Made by a program: the position numbers and the translations under genes
DNA from: Anabaena azotica FACHB-119
Lineage (GTDB): Bacteria; Cyanobacteriota; Cyanobacteriia; Cyanobacteriales; Nostocaceae
Assembly: GCF_014697625.1 (NCBI RefSeq)
Contig: NZ_JACJSG010000050.1
Coordinates: 1-55,302 of the forward strand
Length of the DNA: 55,302 nt
Reading direction: 5' to 3'
In this document: positions 1-7,655 of the stretch, piece after piece
How the letters are laid out: the number at the start of each line of letters is the position of its first letter
Numbering within the stretch: position 1 is the stretch's first letter
Notes under the pieces: model-generated
The model's input: the letters and a program-made list of their open reading frames with translations, nothing else
What the model was told of the DNA's origin: nothing
The model's database searches: none

Positions 1-48
1 TTGGCTAACGATCGCAATCCAACTGTTTAAACCCGAATCTTTGCTCAT
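1..48 (-). CDS. Possible 5' end of a gene running off the left edge
   Basis: On the minus strand an ATG at 48-46 opens a frame that stays open to the window edge (16 codons, beginning MSKDSGLNSW). An AGG sits a few bases upstream of the ATG. Too little is visible to assign a family. It could be a chance open frame. Confidence 0.35.
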   Translation of the reverse strand, partial: MSKDSGLNSWIAIVSQ

Positions 49-301
49 GACCTGCTTTGTGTCACGACGATTTATCTTAACATCTGATTCTTCAAAAAAC
101 CTGCCCTTGAAAGCAGTCCCCAGTCCCCTATTCCCTACTATAGATATACAGATTTCTTAATTTTTTGCAAAATAAACTAAAAAACAGTCAAAATACTGTA
201 ACCGCTTTGGAGGTTAGGATATATTGTGGATTGCTCAAAGCCTGAAAATAACCGGGTTTATACTTAGGAATCAGCACTTAGCCATACTGGAGTAACTATA
301 C

Positions 302-772
302 ATGACCTCTCCTCAGATTCAGTTTCGCGATCGCCAGTCTGAAGTAGACCTTTATCAACTCCAAGAGCTATTTAATATGTCTGCTTTTTGGGCGAAAGGA
401 CGCAGTATTGAGGATTTACGCATAGCTATTGCTAACAGTGACCCGGTGATTTCTGTTTGGGATGGGGAACGTTTAATCGGTTTTGCTAGAGCAACTTCCG
501 ATGGTATCTATCGCGCTACCATCTGGGATGTTGTCATTCATCCAGACTACAGAGGTAATGGCATAGGCAGCAAATTAGTTGAAACTGTCTTAGCTCACCC
601 CAAAATGAGATGGGTAGAGCGTGTATATTTAATGACTACTCATCAACAAAAGTTTTATGAAAAAATCGGCTTCCAAGCCAATAACAGCACCACTATGGTG
701 CTAGATAATCAGTCAAGAATGAGCTACTTAGCTACTCCAGAAATTCAGTTTCAGGAATCGCTAGGGGAATAG
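302..772 (+). CDS. GNAT-family N-acetyltransferase
   Basis: This 156-residue protein matches the usual size of a single GNAT domain, which transfers an acetyl group from acetyl-CoA to an amine. The acetyl-CoA binding motif is visible at about residues 84-95 (HPDYRGNGIGSKLVE, the R-x-x-G-x-G/A signature), followed by the family's typical C-terminal strand with YEKIGF (residues 119-124). The substrate cannot be inferred. The start is an ATG closely preceded by GGAGTAACTATAC, which could act as a ribosome binding site. Its last 41 bases overlap, tail to tail, the end of the kinase gene on the other strand. Confidence 0.85.
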   Translation: MTSPQIQFRDRQSEVDLYQLQELFNMSAFWAKGRSIEDLRIAIANSDPVISVWDGERLIGFARATSDGIYRATIWDVVIHPDYRGNGIGSKLVETVLAHPKMRWVERVYLMTTHQQKFYEKIGFQANNSTTMVLDNQSRMSYLATPEIQFQESLGE

Positions 773-1652
773 ACAACCGAAGTCTAGTCATTTTCTCTTG
801 TACGTCGGTTTCTGGGAAGGGAAGGATTTCTAACTTTCCTCCCATTGCGGCTAAAAGTTTTTGGCTCAGTAATACTTTCATTGCTGGGGAAAGACCAGAT
901 TTCTGTTTCTCGGCTAGGGGAGATTCATCAGTAATTGTCAGTAAATCAATTGCCTCACTTTTAACTAGAGCGTGATTAGGTAAATCCAAGCAAATATAAA
1001 TATCCTTACTAGTTGGTGCTAGCTTTGCGGATATAGAAATACTGCCTTCTTTCATCTGAGAAATAGCAGTGTCTACTAAATTTAATAATACTTGTCTTAG
1101 CCATCTGGGGTCTGCCAAAACATAAATTTCTGGGTCTGGGGGCAAAATTTGCAACTTTAAATTGCGATCTACCGCCAGCATATAAGTTAAATTATGGATT
1201 TCTTGTAAAGTCTCAGCTAAAGATTTTGGCTGAATATCTAATCTGTTATTACCATGTTCTGTCTTAGCTACATTCAAAATTTCATCCATCAGATGCAGCA
1301 GTTTCAAGGCTCTTTCATGAGCTTGAGCAATAAATTCCCGCTCTTCTGCTGGATCTTCGCAAAGGTCAGACAAAATTAACTGATGTAAGCCAATTAAACC
1401 ATTGAGTGGCGATCGCAATTCATGGGTAGTTCGCGCCAAAAAACCCCCTTTAAACTGGCTCATCTCCCGCGCCATTTCATAGGCTAGCTGTGTTTGTTGG
1501 AGCTGTTGCAGGAGTTGTGATTTATGCTCTCGCTCCCCCGGTGTAACTGCGGACTGCTGGGAACTAGAATTCACAGACCTCCCCAATAACCCCCGAACAC
1601 CCATCCCCAGCAGTAATCCTGCTCCTAGATATAGCCAGTTGCTCCAATCCAT
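732..1652 (-). CDS. Membrane-anchored histidine kinase-like protein with a degenerate ATPase domain
   Basis: A 306-residue protein with one N-terminal hydrophobic segment (residues 6-24), a glutamine-rich coiled linker, and a HisKA dimerisation domain whose H-box is intact (TTHELRSPLNGL, His at residue 77). The following domain aligns with HATPase_c but its nucleotide-binding signatures are eroded. The N-box reads LLNLVDTAIS, where the Mg-chelating Asn would be expected at the Thr, and no DxGxG or GLGLxI motif is visible. It may be a pseudokinase or dimerisation partner. It converges on and overlaps the acetyltransferase gene by 41 bases. No cognate regulator is adjacent. Confidence 0.75.
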   Translation of the reverse strand: MDWSNWLYLGAGLLLGMGVRGLLGRSVNSSSQQSAVTPGEREHKSQLLQQLQQTQLAYEMAREMSQFKGGFLARTTHELRSPLNGLIGLHQLILSDLCEDPAEEREFIAQAHERALKLLHLMDEILNVAKTEHGNNRLDIQPKSLAETLQEIHNLTYMLAVDRNLKLQILPPDPEIYVLADPRWLRQVLLNLVDTAISQMKEGSISISAKLAPTSKDIYICLDLPNHALVKSEAIDLLTITDESPLAEKQKSGLSPAMKVLLSQKLLAAMGGKLEILPFPETDVQEKMTRLRLSIPLAIPETEFLE

Positions 1653-1767
1653 AATATTTAGACAGTTATTAACTTATTAAATTGACCACAAAGCATTAAA
1701 AACAGTTTCCCTACTTCTTAGTTCACCAGTTCTACTAATTTACTCAAAATCAAGAAAACAACATTTT

Positions 1768-1966
1768 TAGGACTTACGCATGAAAACGAAAAATCAAGGG
1801 TTTGGACAAGGGTATAGGGGTATAGCGCAAAGTCTGAGCGCCGGCTTCCGGCGATCAGAACTTTGTAAGAGAGGGGTGTAGGGGGGTAAGCCTTCAAAAC
1901 CTACACCCTTACACCCTTACACCCTTACACCCAGTCTTAACAGATAACATTGGTGCGTAAGTCCTG
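1768..1966. mobile_element. MITE-like element (TAGGACTTACGCA family), 199 bp
   Basis: The element is bounded by TAGGACTTACGCA and its inverted copy TGCGTAAGTCCTG, and flanked by ATTTT at 1763-1767 and 1967-1971, which looks like a 5-bp target duplication. It encodes no transposase. Its interior has a GC-rich hairpin near 1835-1855 (GCGCCGGCTTCCGGCG) and tandem copies of a TACACCCT unit. Four other copies with the same ends lie in this window. Confidence 0.75.
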
Positions 1967-2019
1967 ATTTTGACAACTCCCCGCCGTAAAACGGCGAAGA
2001 TTCTTCAAATGTCTGGAAA

Positions 2020-2145
2020 ATGGGGAGCAGGGGAGCAGGGGAGCAGGGGAGCAGAGGAGAAAATATTCATCATCACTGACAACTGTCAACTGTCAACTGT
2101 TAACTGTCAACTGTCAACTGTCAACTGTCAACTGTCAACTGTCCC
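2020..2145. repeat. Short tandemly repeated sequences (STRR)
   Basis: Two tandem arrays lie side by side: GGGGAGCA units at about 2020-2058, then a run of about nine AACTGTC heptamers at about 2079-2143. Such heptamer arrays are typical of heterocystous cyanobacterial intergenic DNA. An open frame across them (1970-2170, plus strand) is repeat-encoded and is not regarded as a gene. Confidence 0.9.
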
Positions 2146-2337
2146 CTACTCCACCCCTACCGTTGTCTGAACAACTCCTCCAGAGTTGCGAGTATCCACA
2201 TTTGGTAAACGGCTATAATTAGTTAATAATGGGACTTCTTGACGACAAGACAGACAAAACCAATATAATTCGCCGTGACGAACATGACGGAGGAGAGAAC
2301 CACCGCAGCATGGGCAATTATTGGCTCGCAGACTCAT
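2146..2337 (-). CDS. Small zinc-ribbon protein
   Basis: A 63-residue protein with two CxxC knuckles, CPCC at residues 8-11 and CLSC at residues 28-31, spaced as in a zinc ribbon. The C-terminal half has no recognisable motif. A perfect AGGAGG lies 8 bases upstream of the ATG (2346-2351 on the plus strand), which is unusual in this window and supports real translation. Function unknown. Similar tiny zinc-ribbon proteins are, from memory, widespread in cyanobacteria. Confidence 0.7.
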   Translation of the reverse strand: MSLRANNCPCCGGSLLRHVRHGELYWFCLSCRQEVPLLTNYSRLPNVDTRNSGGVVQTTVGVE

Positions 2338-2345
2338 ACCAATGT

Positions 2346-2351
2346 CCTCCT
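2346..2351 (-). promoter_or_regulatory. Strong Shine-Dalgarno of the zinc-ribbon gene
   Basis: Minus-strand AGGAGG, 8 bases before the ATG at 2337. Most other genes here lack such a perfect site. Confidence 0.75.
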
Positions 2352-2444
2352 ACAAGAAAAATCTCTGTTGAAAAATGATGAAAAAAGTTTTTGTTTAAAA
2401 TCGGATTTTAGTCGCATAAACGTAACCATTTAATTTGATGCGGG

Positions 2445-3320
2445 TTAGAAAAATTTATTTATCAACCGCTTCATCATTTGGTTAACGCTAAATTTGTGTT
2501 CTACATACTTTCTACAACTACGTCATTCTAGTTCCAAAGCATCAGGTATCATCCCAATTACTGTTGTACTAATTGCCATTGATTTAATCATCACTAGCCC
2601 AAAAGATTCTCGCTACTTGATGGGTAAGAGAGTAATTGCAGCATTGCCTAAAGGTTCAGTTTTTGGTGTATGGTTAATTTCGTCTAAATATTCAATTTGT
2701 CTACCATCTATATGGGAAACAATATCTTGTTCAAAAAAATTGGCATCTACTGCATCTACCTTCCCAGCCATTTTTTCAGCTTCTTCGGGAAAAATATTCC
2801 TAAAAATGCCAAGTATGGCGGTTCTTTTGGTTGGTCAATGAACGGATAATTTTTTGGCTCAATGCCGTTATAAACGGTTCTAATATAGTTGAGATGAAGT
2901 TGACGCTGGCGTTGCTAATACTAACGTCTGCTTACTGGTAATGGTGACTAAAAACCTTCTGCTGATCTTTGGTAAAGTTACCGTGCAGAGTATGCACTGT
3001 AGGAGTCCTTACCAAACTCGCTCAAGTTAATGCACCAAACCCTACATGAGAATCGCATCCCGCCGCATTCTGATAGACTTGCCTCAGTTTTACGGTTTTA
3101 TACAAGGCATACTCTGGGATATTTCTATCTAAGCGCCATGCAAGTGAATAAACGTCCTCTAACTTTGCCAAGGCTTGAGAATCGCGCTAAGGCAAATAAT
3201 CTTACCTCATAACCGCAACGAACTAGTTAATTAGTCAACGTGACTTACTACTAGTTCAATCCCTCCATCATTGAGGGGTGAAAGTCGTTCCTATAAGGGA
3301 GCAACTTGAGCGATTTTCAT
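2445..3320 (-). pseudogene. Decayed glycosyltransferase family 4 gene
   Basis: Reading the minus strand through several frameshifts and stops gives almost a whole GT4 (GT-B fold) enzyme. It starts with ATG at 3320 (MKIAQVAPL, then a stop where Trp is usual, then NDGGIELVVS). It continues with RCGYEVRLFA, DSQALAKLEDVYSLAWRLD, HVGFGAL, TPTVHTLHGNFT, VSISNAQRQLHL, TVYNGIEPKNYPF, PYLAFLGI, and the donor-site segment ESFGLVMIKSMAISTTVIG with a TAG at 2613-2615 just before it. After an apparent deletion, the usual C-terminal segment CRKYVEHKFSVNQMM appears and ends at a TAA at 2445-2447. At least four stops and three frameshifts are visible, so it is inactive. Plus-strand open frames at 2494-2841 and 3030-3212 are its shadows. 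Confidence 0.88.
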
Positions 3321-3756
3321 AAATTGTGATGGTTCTGTCGGTAAAATGCTCCTCGCAAATAAGACCAACAATATCTTATGAGCAATTACATTATTACTTA
3401 CTATTTTGACATCTAAATTAACCTAACTGGGAAATATAGGTTAACTGTGTATTGTCAAAGCCCTCAACATTTGAAACCGTTAGCTTTAGCCGCTTGACGA
3501 CTATTTATAGAATATAGCTGAATTTTTCTTGATTCATCTATCTGCGGAATCATAAGTATGTAGAATAATTTGTATCCAAACAGACAAAAAGATAGATTTT
3601 GTAGCTAACACTACTAAAAATCTTGTTTGGGATCAATGTTTTATAGTCTGATTCTGAAGCAACGCTAAAAATACGTAGTAAATTGATAAAGATTAAATAA
3701 TTATAAGAACGAGCTGATAAAAATTTATCATTCATTTACATATTGTTCAGTAACTA
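3321..3756. other. Intergenic region, nothing recognised
   Basis: AT-rich sequence between the GT4 pseudogene start and the exonuclease III gene. A 61-codon minus-strand frame (3550-3735) has no family resemblance and is not accepted. The region presumably carries the exonuclease promoter, but no clear element was identified. Confidence 0.5.
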
Positions 3757-4539
3757 ATGAAAGTCGCTACTTGGAATGTTAACTCGGTTCGCACTCGTCT
3801 AGAGCAAGTTGTTGATTGGTTAAAACAAAATCCCGTCGATGTTCTGTGCTTGCAAGAGACAAAGGTTGTAGATGCTGATTTTCCGCGATCGCCCCTGGAA
3901 GATTTGGGCTACAACTTATATATATCGGGGCAGAAAGCCTATAACGGTGTAGCCTTAATTAGCCAGCAACCGCTAGTAGATGTTAAGTGCGGATTTACGC
4001 CGATTTTGCCGGATATAGACCCAAAGTGGGATGAACAAAAGCGGGTAATTACTGGTGTAATTGATGGCGTGCGGATTGTCAACCTTTACGTACCCAATGG
4101 ATCAGCGATCGCCAGTGAAAAATACGACTATAAACTACGCTGGTTAACAGTGCTAAGAGAGTATTTGCGATCGCTCCTACTATTACAACCCGCCATCTGT
4201 GTATGCGGCGACTTTAACATCGCCCTAGAAGACATAGACATTCACGAAAAAGTCAACGCCGCAAATCATATTATGGCATCGCCAGCCGAGCGCCAAGCTT
4301 TACGAGATGTCCTAGAACTGGGATTTGCCGATGCTTTTCGCAAATTCACCAGCGAAGGCGGACATTACAGCTGGTGGGACTACCGCGCCGCCTCCTTCAC
4401 CCGCAACAAAGGCTGGCGCATAGACCATCACTACCTCACACCCATACTGTACGAACAAGCAAAAAGCTGCATCATTGATATATCTCCCAGAAAATTAACT
4501 CAACCGAGTGACCATACCCCAGTCATAGTGGAATTTTAA
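3757..4539 (+). CDS. xth: Exodeoxyribonuclease III (AP endonuclease, xth family)
   Basis: A 260-residue protein, the normal length for the ExoIII/AP endonuclease family, which cleaves DNA 5' of abasic sites and degrades duplex DNA 3' to 5' in base excision repair. The family signatures appear in order: NVNSVRTRL (residues 7-15), LQETK with the metal-binding Glu (about 32-36), the GDFNIA catalytic motif (about 150-155), WRIDHHYL and the C-terminal SDHTPV with the catalytic His. It begins at an ATG with no strong Shine-Dalgarno. Downstream lies an STRR array. Confidence 0.95.
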   Translation: MKVATWNVNSVRTRLEQVVDWLKQNPVDVLCLQETKVVDADFPRSPLEDLGYNLYISGQKAYNGVALISQQPLVDVKCGFTPILPDIDPKWDEQKRVITGVIDGVRIVNLYVPNGSAIASEKYDYKLRWLTVLREYLRSLLLLQPAICVCGDFNIALEDIDIHEKVNAANHIMASPAERQALRDVLELGFADAFRKFTSEGGHYSWWDYRAASFTRNKGWRIDHHYLTPILYEQAKSCIIDISPRKLTQPSDHTPVIVEF

Positions 4540-4566
4540 AGCTGAGATTCTAGACTAGGGACTAAA

Positions 4567-4642
4567 TCAGTTAACAGTTATCAGTTATCAGCTTGTGTTA
4601 ACTGTTCACTGATAACTGTTCACTGATAACTGATAACTGAAA
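4567..4642. repeat. STRR array (GTTATCA / GATAACT units)
   Basis: Short tandem units of GTTATCA type and their complement (TGATAAC) fill most of the gap between the ExoIII and SDR genes and can pair as weak hairpins. Confidence 0.8.
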
Positions 4643-4661
4643 AACCCTATCCTTAATCACT

Positions 4662-5537
4662 ATGTTTTTGGTAACTGGAGCAACAGGAGACATCGGTCGC
4701 CGAGTTGTGCGACTGCTACGCGAACAACAGCATTCTGTCCGCGCCTTTGTTCGTCTCACCTCGCGTTATGGCGAACTAGAACACAGAGGAGCCGAAATCT
4801 TCATCGGTGATTTACGGCGAGAAAAAGATATTGCCAAAGCTTGTCGGGGTGTGCAATATATTATCAGCGCTCACGGTTCTGATAGCGATGCGCTCAACCT
4901 TGACTACCGCGCTAACATCGAACTCATCGACCAAGCTAAAGCCAACGGCTTGCAGCACTTTGTCTTTATTTCCGTATTAGGAGCAAACCGGGGGTATGAA
5001 GATGCTCCCGTGTTCAAAGCTAAACGAGCTGTAGAAAATTATTTAGCGGCTAGTGGCATCAATTACACTATTTTACGTCCGGCTGGATTAGCATCTAATT
5101 TGCTAACTTTAGCAGAACGGTTTCGGGAAACAGGGTTATATTTGTTGATTGGCGACCCCAAAAACCGTACCTCAATTGTCAGTACAGATGATTTAGCAAG
5201 GATAGTAGTGGATTCAGTAAAAGTTCCAGGCGCTCTCAACCAAATATTTTCCGTAGGGGGGCCAGAGATTTTATTGCGTGAGGACATTCCCCAAATTTTT
5301 AGCCGGATCTTTAATAGACAGCCCATAGTAATCAATTCACCATTAGTTACAGTTGATGGGTTGCGGGGTATCCTGGGCTTAATTAATCCTGAAGCAAAAC
5401 AAGCTTTAGGCACATTTCGCACATTACTGTCCAATGAATTTTTCTGTAGAAAAGATGAGATAGCTCAGTTAGAGCAGACCTTTAACTTCCCCTTGGAAAC
5501 CTTAGAGAGTTTTTTAAGGCGCTATTTAGCTGTTTAG
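4662..5537 (+). CDS. NmrA-like atypical SDR, NAD(P)-binding protein
   Basis: A 291-residue protein with an N-terminal Rossmann fold. The dinucleotide-binding loop GATGDIG occupies residues 6-12 and an acidic GDLRREKDI segment follows strand 3. The classical SDR Tyr-x-x-x-Lys is not evident, as in the atypical/NmrA-like branch whose members are often redox sensors, reductases or photosystem assembly factors. Residues about 98-150 carry the conserved HFVFISVLGA and YTILRPAGL segments of this branch. The substrate is unknown. It is flanked on both sides by STRR arrays and is not tightly coupled to its neighbours. Confidence 0.85.
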   Translation: MFLVTGATGDIGRRVVRLLREQQHSVRAFVRLTSRYGELEHRGAEIFIGDLRREKDIAKACRGVQYIISAHGSDSDALNLDYRANIELIDQAKANGLQHFVFISVLGANRGYEDAPVFKAKRAVENYLAASGINYTILRPAGLASNLLTLAERFRETGLYLLIGDPKNRTSIVSTDDLARIVVDSVKVPGALNQIFSVGGPEILLREDIPQIFSRIFNRQPIVINSPLVTVDGLRGILGLINPEAKQALGTFRTLLSNEFFCRKDEIAQLEQTFNFPLETLESFLRRYLAV

Positions 5538-5622
5538 TCAGTAGTTAGTTGTCAGTGGTCAGTTGTAATCACCACTGACAACTGATAACTGATAACTGAT
5601 AACTGATAACTGATAACTGACA
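5538..5622. repeat. STRR array (AACTGAT units)
   Basis: At least six tandem AACTGAT heptamers follow a short inverted repeat (CAGTGGTCAGTTG / CACCACTGACAACTG) just before the HlyD-family gene. Confidence 0.85.
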
Positions 5623-5635
5623 AATCAAAAACTTT

Positions 5636-7132
5636 ATGAAATATTCCTTATTAGCCAACGCTGCTCAAGCACGTCAAACAAAACAGCAATTTGCTAGACC
5701 AGAAGACCAACTATCTTACGAATTGGGTAAGGCGGTGAAAGAATTGCCGCCAGTTTACACTAGATTATTAGCAGGAACTATTAGCTTAGTAGTATTTGGT
5801 GCGATCGCCTGGGCTGGTTTATCAGAAATAGACGAAGTAGCCGTCGCTCAAGGGGAATTGATTGCTTCCTCCCAAGTCAGACCAGTGACATCATTGGGTG
5901 ATGGAGTGATTAAAATAATTAAAGTGAAAGAAGGCGATCGCGTCACCAAAGATCAAGTATTAATTCAACGTGACCCAGACCTGAAACAAACTGATGTGAC
6001 TCGACTAGGCCAATCCACTAAACTTATTCAAGAAGATTTACGGCGTTTAGAAGCCGAACGCTTGGGTGGACAGTCCACCGGCACACAAATACAGGATGAA
6101 CTCTTAAAAGCTCGCCTCAAAGACTATCAAGCACGCCAAGCAGCAGCAGAAGCAGAAGCAGGTCGTCAACGTGCCTTAATTGATCAGGCGAAAGTGCGGC
6201 TACTGCGGTTACAAGAGAATGTAGTCAATGCTAGAACTAGTGTTGCTAACGCCAAAACTAACCTACTCAATGCTAAAAGCATCAGTACCCAAGTACAAGA
6301 CAACCTAAAAATTGCTCAAAATAGAGAGGAAAATTTACGCACCTTAATCACTCCAGGCGCTGTTCCGCGAGTTGATTACCTAGAAGCAAAAGAAAGATTG
6401 GGTCGCGCCCAAGCAGAGATTACCAGATCCAAAGATGAAGTTATCAACGCCCAAAATCGCCTAACCGAGGCTGAAGATAAAGTTACATCTTTAGAAAGAG
6501 ACATGGCTGCTCAAGCTCAAGAAATCCGCCAAGCCGAACAAGCCTATCAAGCTGCAAAAAATCAAGCACAACGAGTAGCATCAGAGCGCCAAAGTGAAAT
6601 CTTAACCGAGATGAACAAGCGCAAAGAAGAATTAACCAACGTTGCTGGACAGTTTGAGCAAGCCAAAAAACAAAAAGACGGCGAAACTATCAAAGCTCCT
6701 GTTGCTGGCACAATATATAAAATCAAGGCGACTAAAGGGCCAGTACAAGCAGGTGAAGAGTTATTATCAATCCTACCAGAAGGTGAGGACATATTACTAG
6801 AAGTAAAAGTTCTCAACCGTGATATTGGATTTATTCGCAAAGGCATGAGAGCAAAAGTTAAAATGGCAACCTTCCCCTTCCAAGAATTTGGTACAGTTGA
6901 AGGTGAAGTAGTACAAGTCAGCCCCAATGCCACAGTCGATAAAGAGTTGGGCTTAGTTTTTCCCACCAGAATTAAACTCAATCAGCACTCAGTTTCTGTT
7001 CGCGGTCAAGAAGTAGGATTTACTCCAGGTATGGCTGCAACTGGTGAAATTGTCACTCGCAAGAAGTCAATTTTAACCTTCATCATGGAACCCGTAACTC
7101 GGAGATTTAGCGAAGCATTTTCCGTGAGGTAA
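5636..7132 (+). CDS. HlyD-family membrane fusion protein (type I secretion adaptor)
   Basis: A 498-residue periplasmic adaptor. A short cytoplasmic N-terminus is followed by one transmembrane helix (about residues 43-63) and the first half of a lipoyl/biotinyl-like domain (GDGVIKIIKVKEGDRVTKDQ). A long Ala/Gln/Glu-rich coiled-coil hairpin spans about 115-350, then comes the second lipoyl half (IKAPVAGTIYKI) and a beta-barrel ending near ATGEIVTRKKSIL. Adaptors of this size bridge an inner-membrane ABC exporter and TolC. No ABC transporter or TolC gene is next to it. The window also encodes a large RTX protein at 41456-47143, a typical type I substrate, but a link is only inference. Confidence 0.9.
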   Translation: MKYSLLANAAQARQTKQQFARPEDQLSYELGKAVKELPPVYTRLLAGTISLVVFGAIAWAGLSEIDEVAVAQGELIASSQVRPVTSLGDGVIKIIKVKEGDRVTKDQVLIQRDPDLKQTDVTRLGQSTKLIQEDLRRLEAERLGGQSTGTQIQDELLKARLKDYQARQAAAEAEAGRQRALIDQAKVRLLRLQENVVNARTSVANAKTNLLNAKSISTQVQDNLKIAQNREENLRTLITPGAVPRVDYLEAKERLGRAQAEITRSKDEVINAQNRLTEAEDKVTSLERDMAAQAQEIRQAEQAYQAAKNQAQRVASERQSEILTEMNKRKEELTNVAGQFEQAKKQKDGETIKAPVAGTIYKIKATKGPVQAGEELLSILPEGEDILLEVKVLNRDIGFIRKGMRAKVKMATFPFQEFGTVEGEVVQVSPNATVDKELGLVFPTRIKLNQHSVSVRGQEVGFTPGMAATGEIVTRKKSILTFIMEPVTRRFSEAFSVR

Positions 7133-7227
7133 TCAACTTCGGTAAGTTGCATTTTTCTTACTTAACTTGTTTCCAATTTTGCATCATCATTGACTTAAAA
7201 ATCAAATTCAAAAACCTCTTAATGTCG

Positions 7228-7560
7228 TAGGGTGGGCAATGCCCACCATTTTTTTATTGAAACATTTATATTACGTGAGTTCGATGAACCTCTCCCTCCC
7301 AACCTCCCTCTCCTAAAAGGCGTTCGCGTAGCGTCTCCGTCAGGAGAGGGAGGAGAAACGAAAAACCTCACCCTCGTCCCCTCTCCTCGTAGGAGAGGGG
7401 TTAGGGGAGAGGTCAAAACAACGCTTGTCGAACTCACGTTATATTTGTAATTTTCATAGTAAAATTATTAAGATTTAGCTTGAAAAAATTACCAGTAATT
7501 ACCATTTATTTTTAACATACATTTTCGGAAATTGTTCTGGTGGGCAATGCCCACCCTACT
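7228..7560. repeat. Inverted copies of a palindromic GGTGGGCAATGCCCACC repeat
   Basis: GTAGGGTGGGCAATGCCCACC near 7228 and its inverted copy GGTGGGCAATGCCCACCCTAC near 7539-7559 flank most of the intergenic region. Each copy is itself a near-perfect palindrome. The stretch between them contains the 7268-7444 inverted-repeat element. Confidence 0.75.
7268..7444. repeat. Nested inverted-repeat element in the HlyD-NACHT intergenic region
   Basis: The ends are near-complementary (ATATTACGTGAGTTCGA against TCGAACTCACGTTATAT), followed inward by CCTCTCC/GGAGAGG arms, giving a large cruciform-prone structure. Inside sits a separate GGCGTTCGCGTAGCGTCTCC unit. It resembles the small palindromic repeats scattered through Nostocales genomes. 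Open frames across it on both strands are repeat-encoded. Confidence 0.7.
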
Positions 7561-7655
7561 AAAGAGCGAAAATCTTGCTCATTCCTTTGGTTCCCAAAGG
7601 ATACGGCGTTTATCTACTGTTCATTTTACCCAAATTTATCGCAAATTTTAGCCTT

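Noticed and set aside
2079..2143. Possible CRISPR-like array
   Set aside because: The heptamers are contiguous without spacers. Similar arrays at 4567, 5538 and 37801 are also STRRs, and no cas genes occur. The Cas4-like domain at 19832-22453 belongs to a fusion unrelated to a CRISPR locus.
1970..2170. 66-codon plus-strand open frame
   Set aside because: It is built almost wholly of GGGGAGCA and AACTGTC tandem repeats, so its codons are repeat artefacts.
2494..2841. 115-codon plus-strand open frame
   Set aside because: It is the antisense shadow of the glycosyltransferase pseudogene, which explains the sequence on the other strand.
3550..3735. 61-codon minus-strand open frame
   Set aside because: AT-rich, no motif, no ribosome binding site and no neighbour logic.
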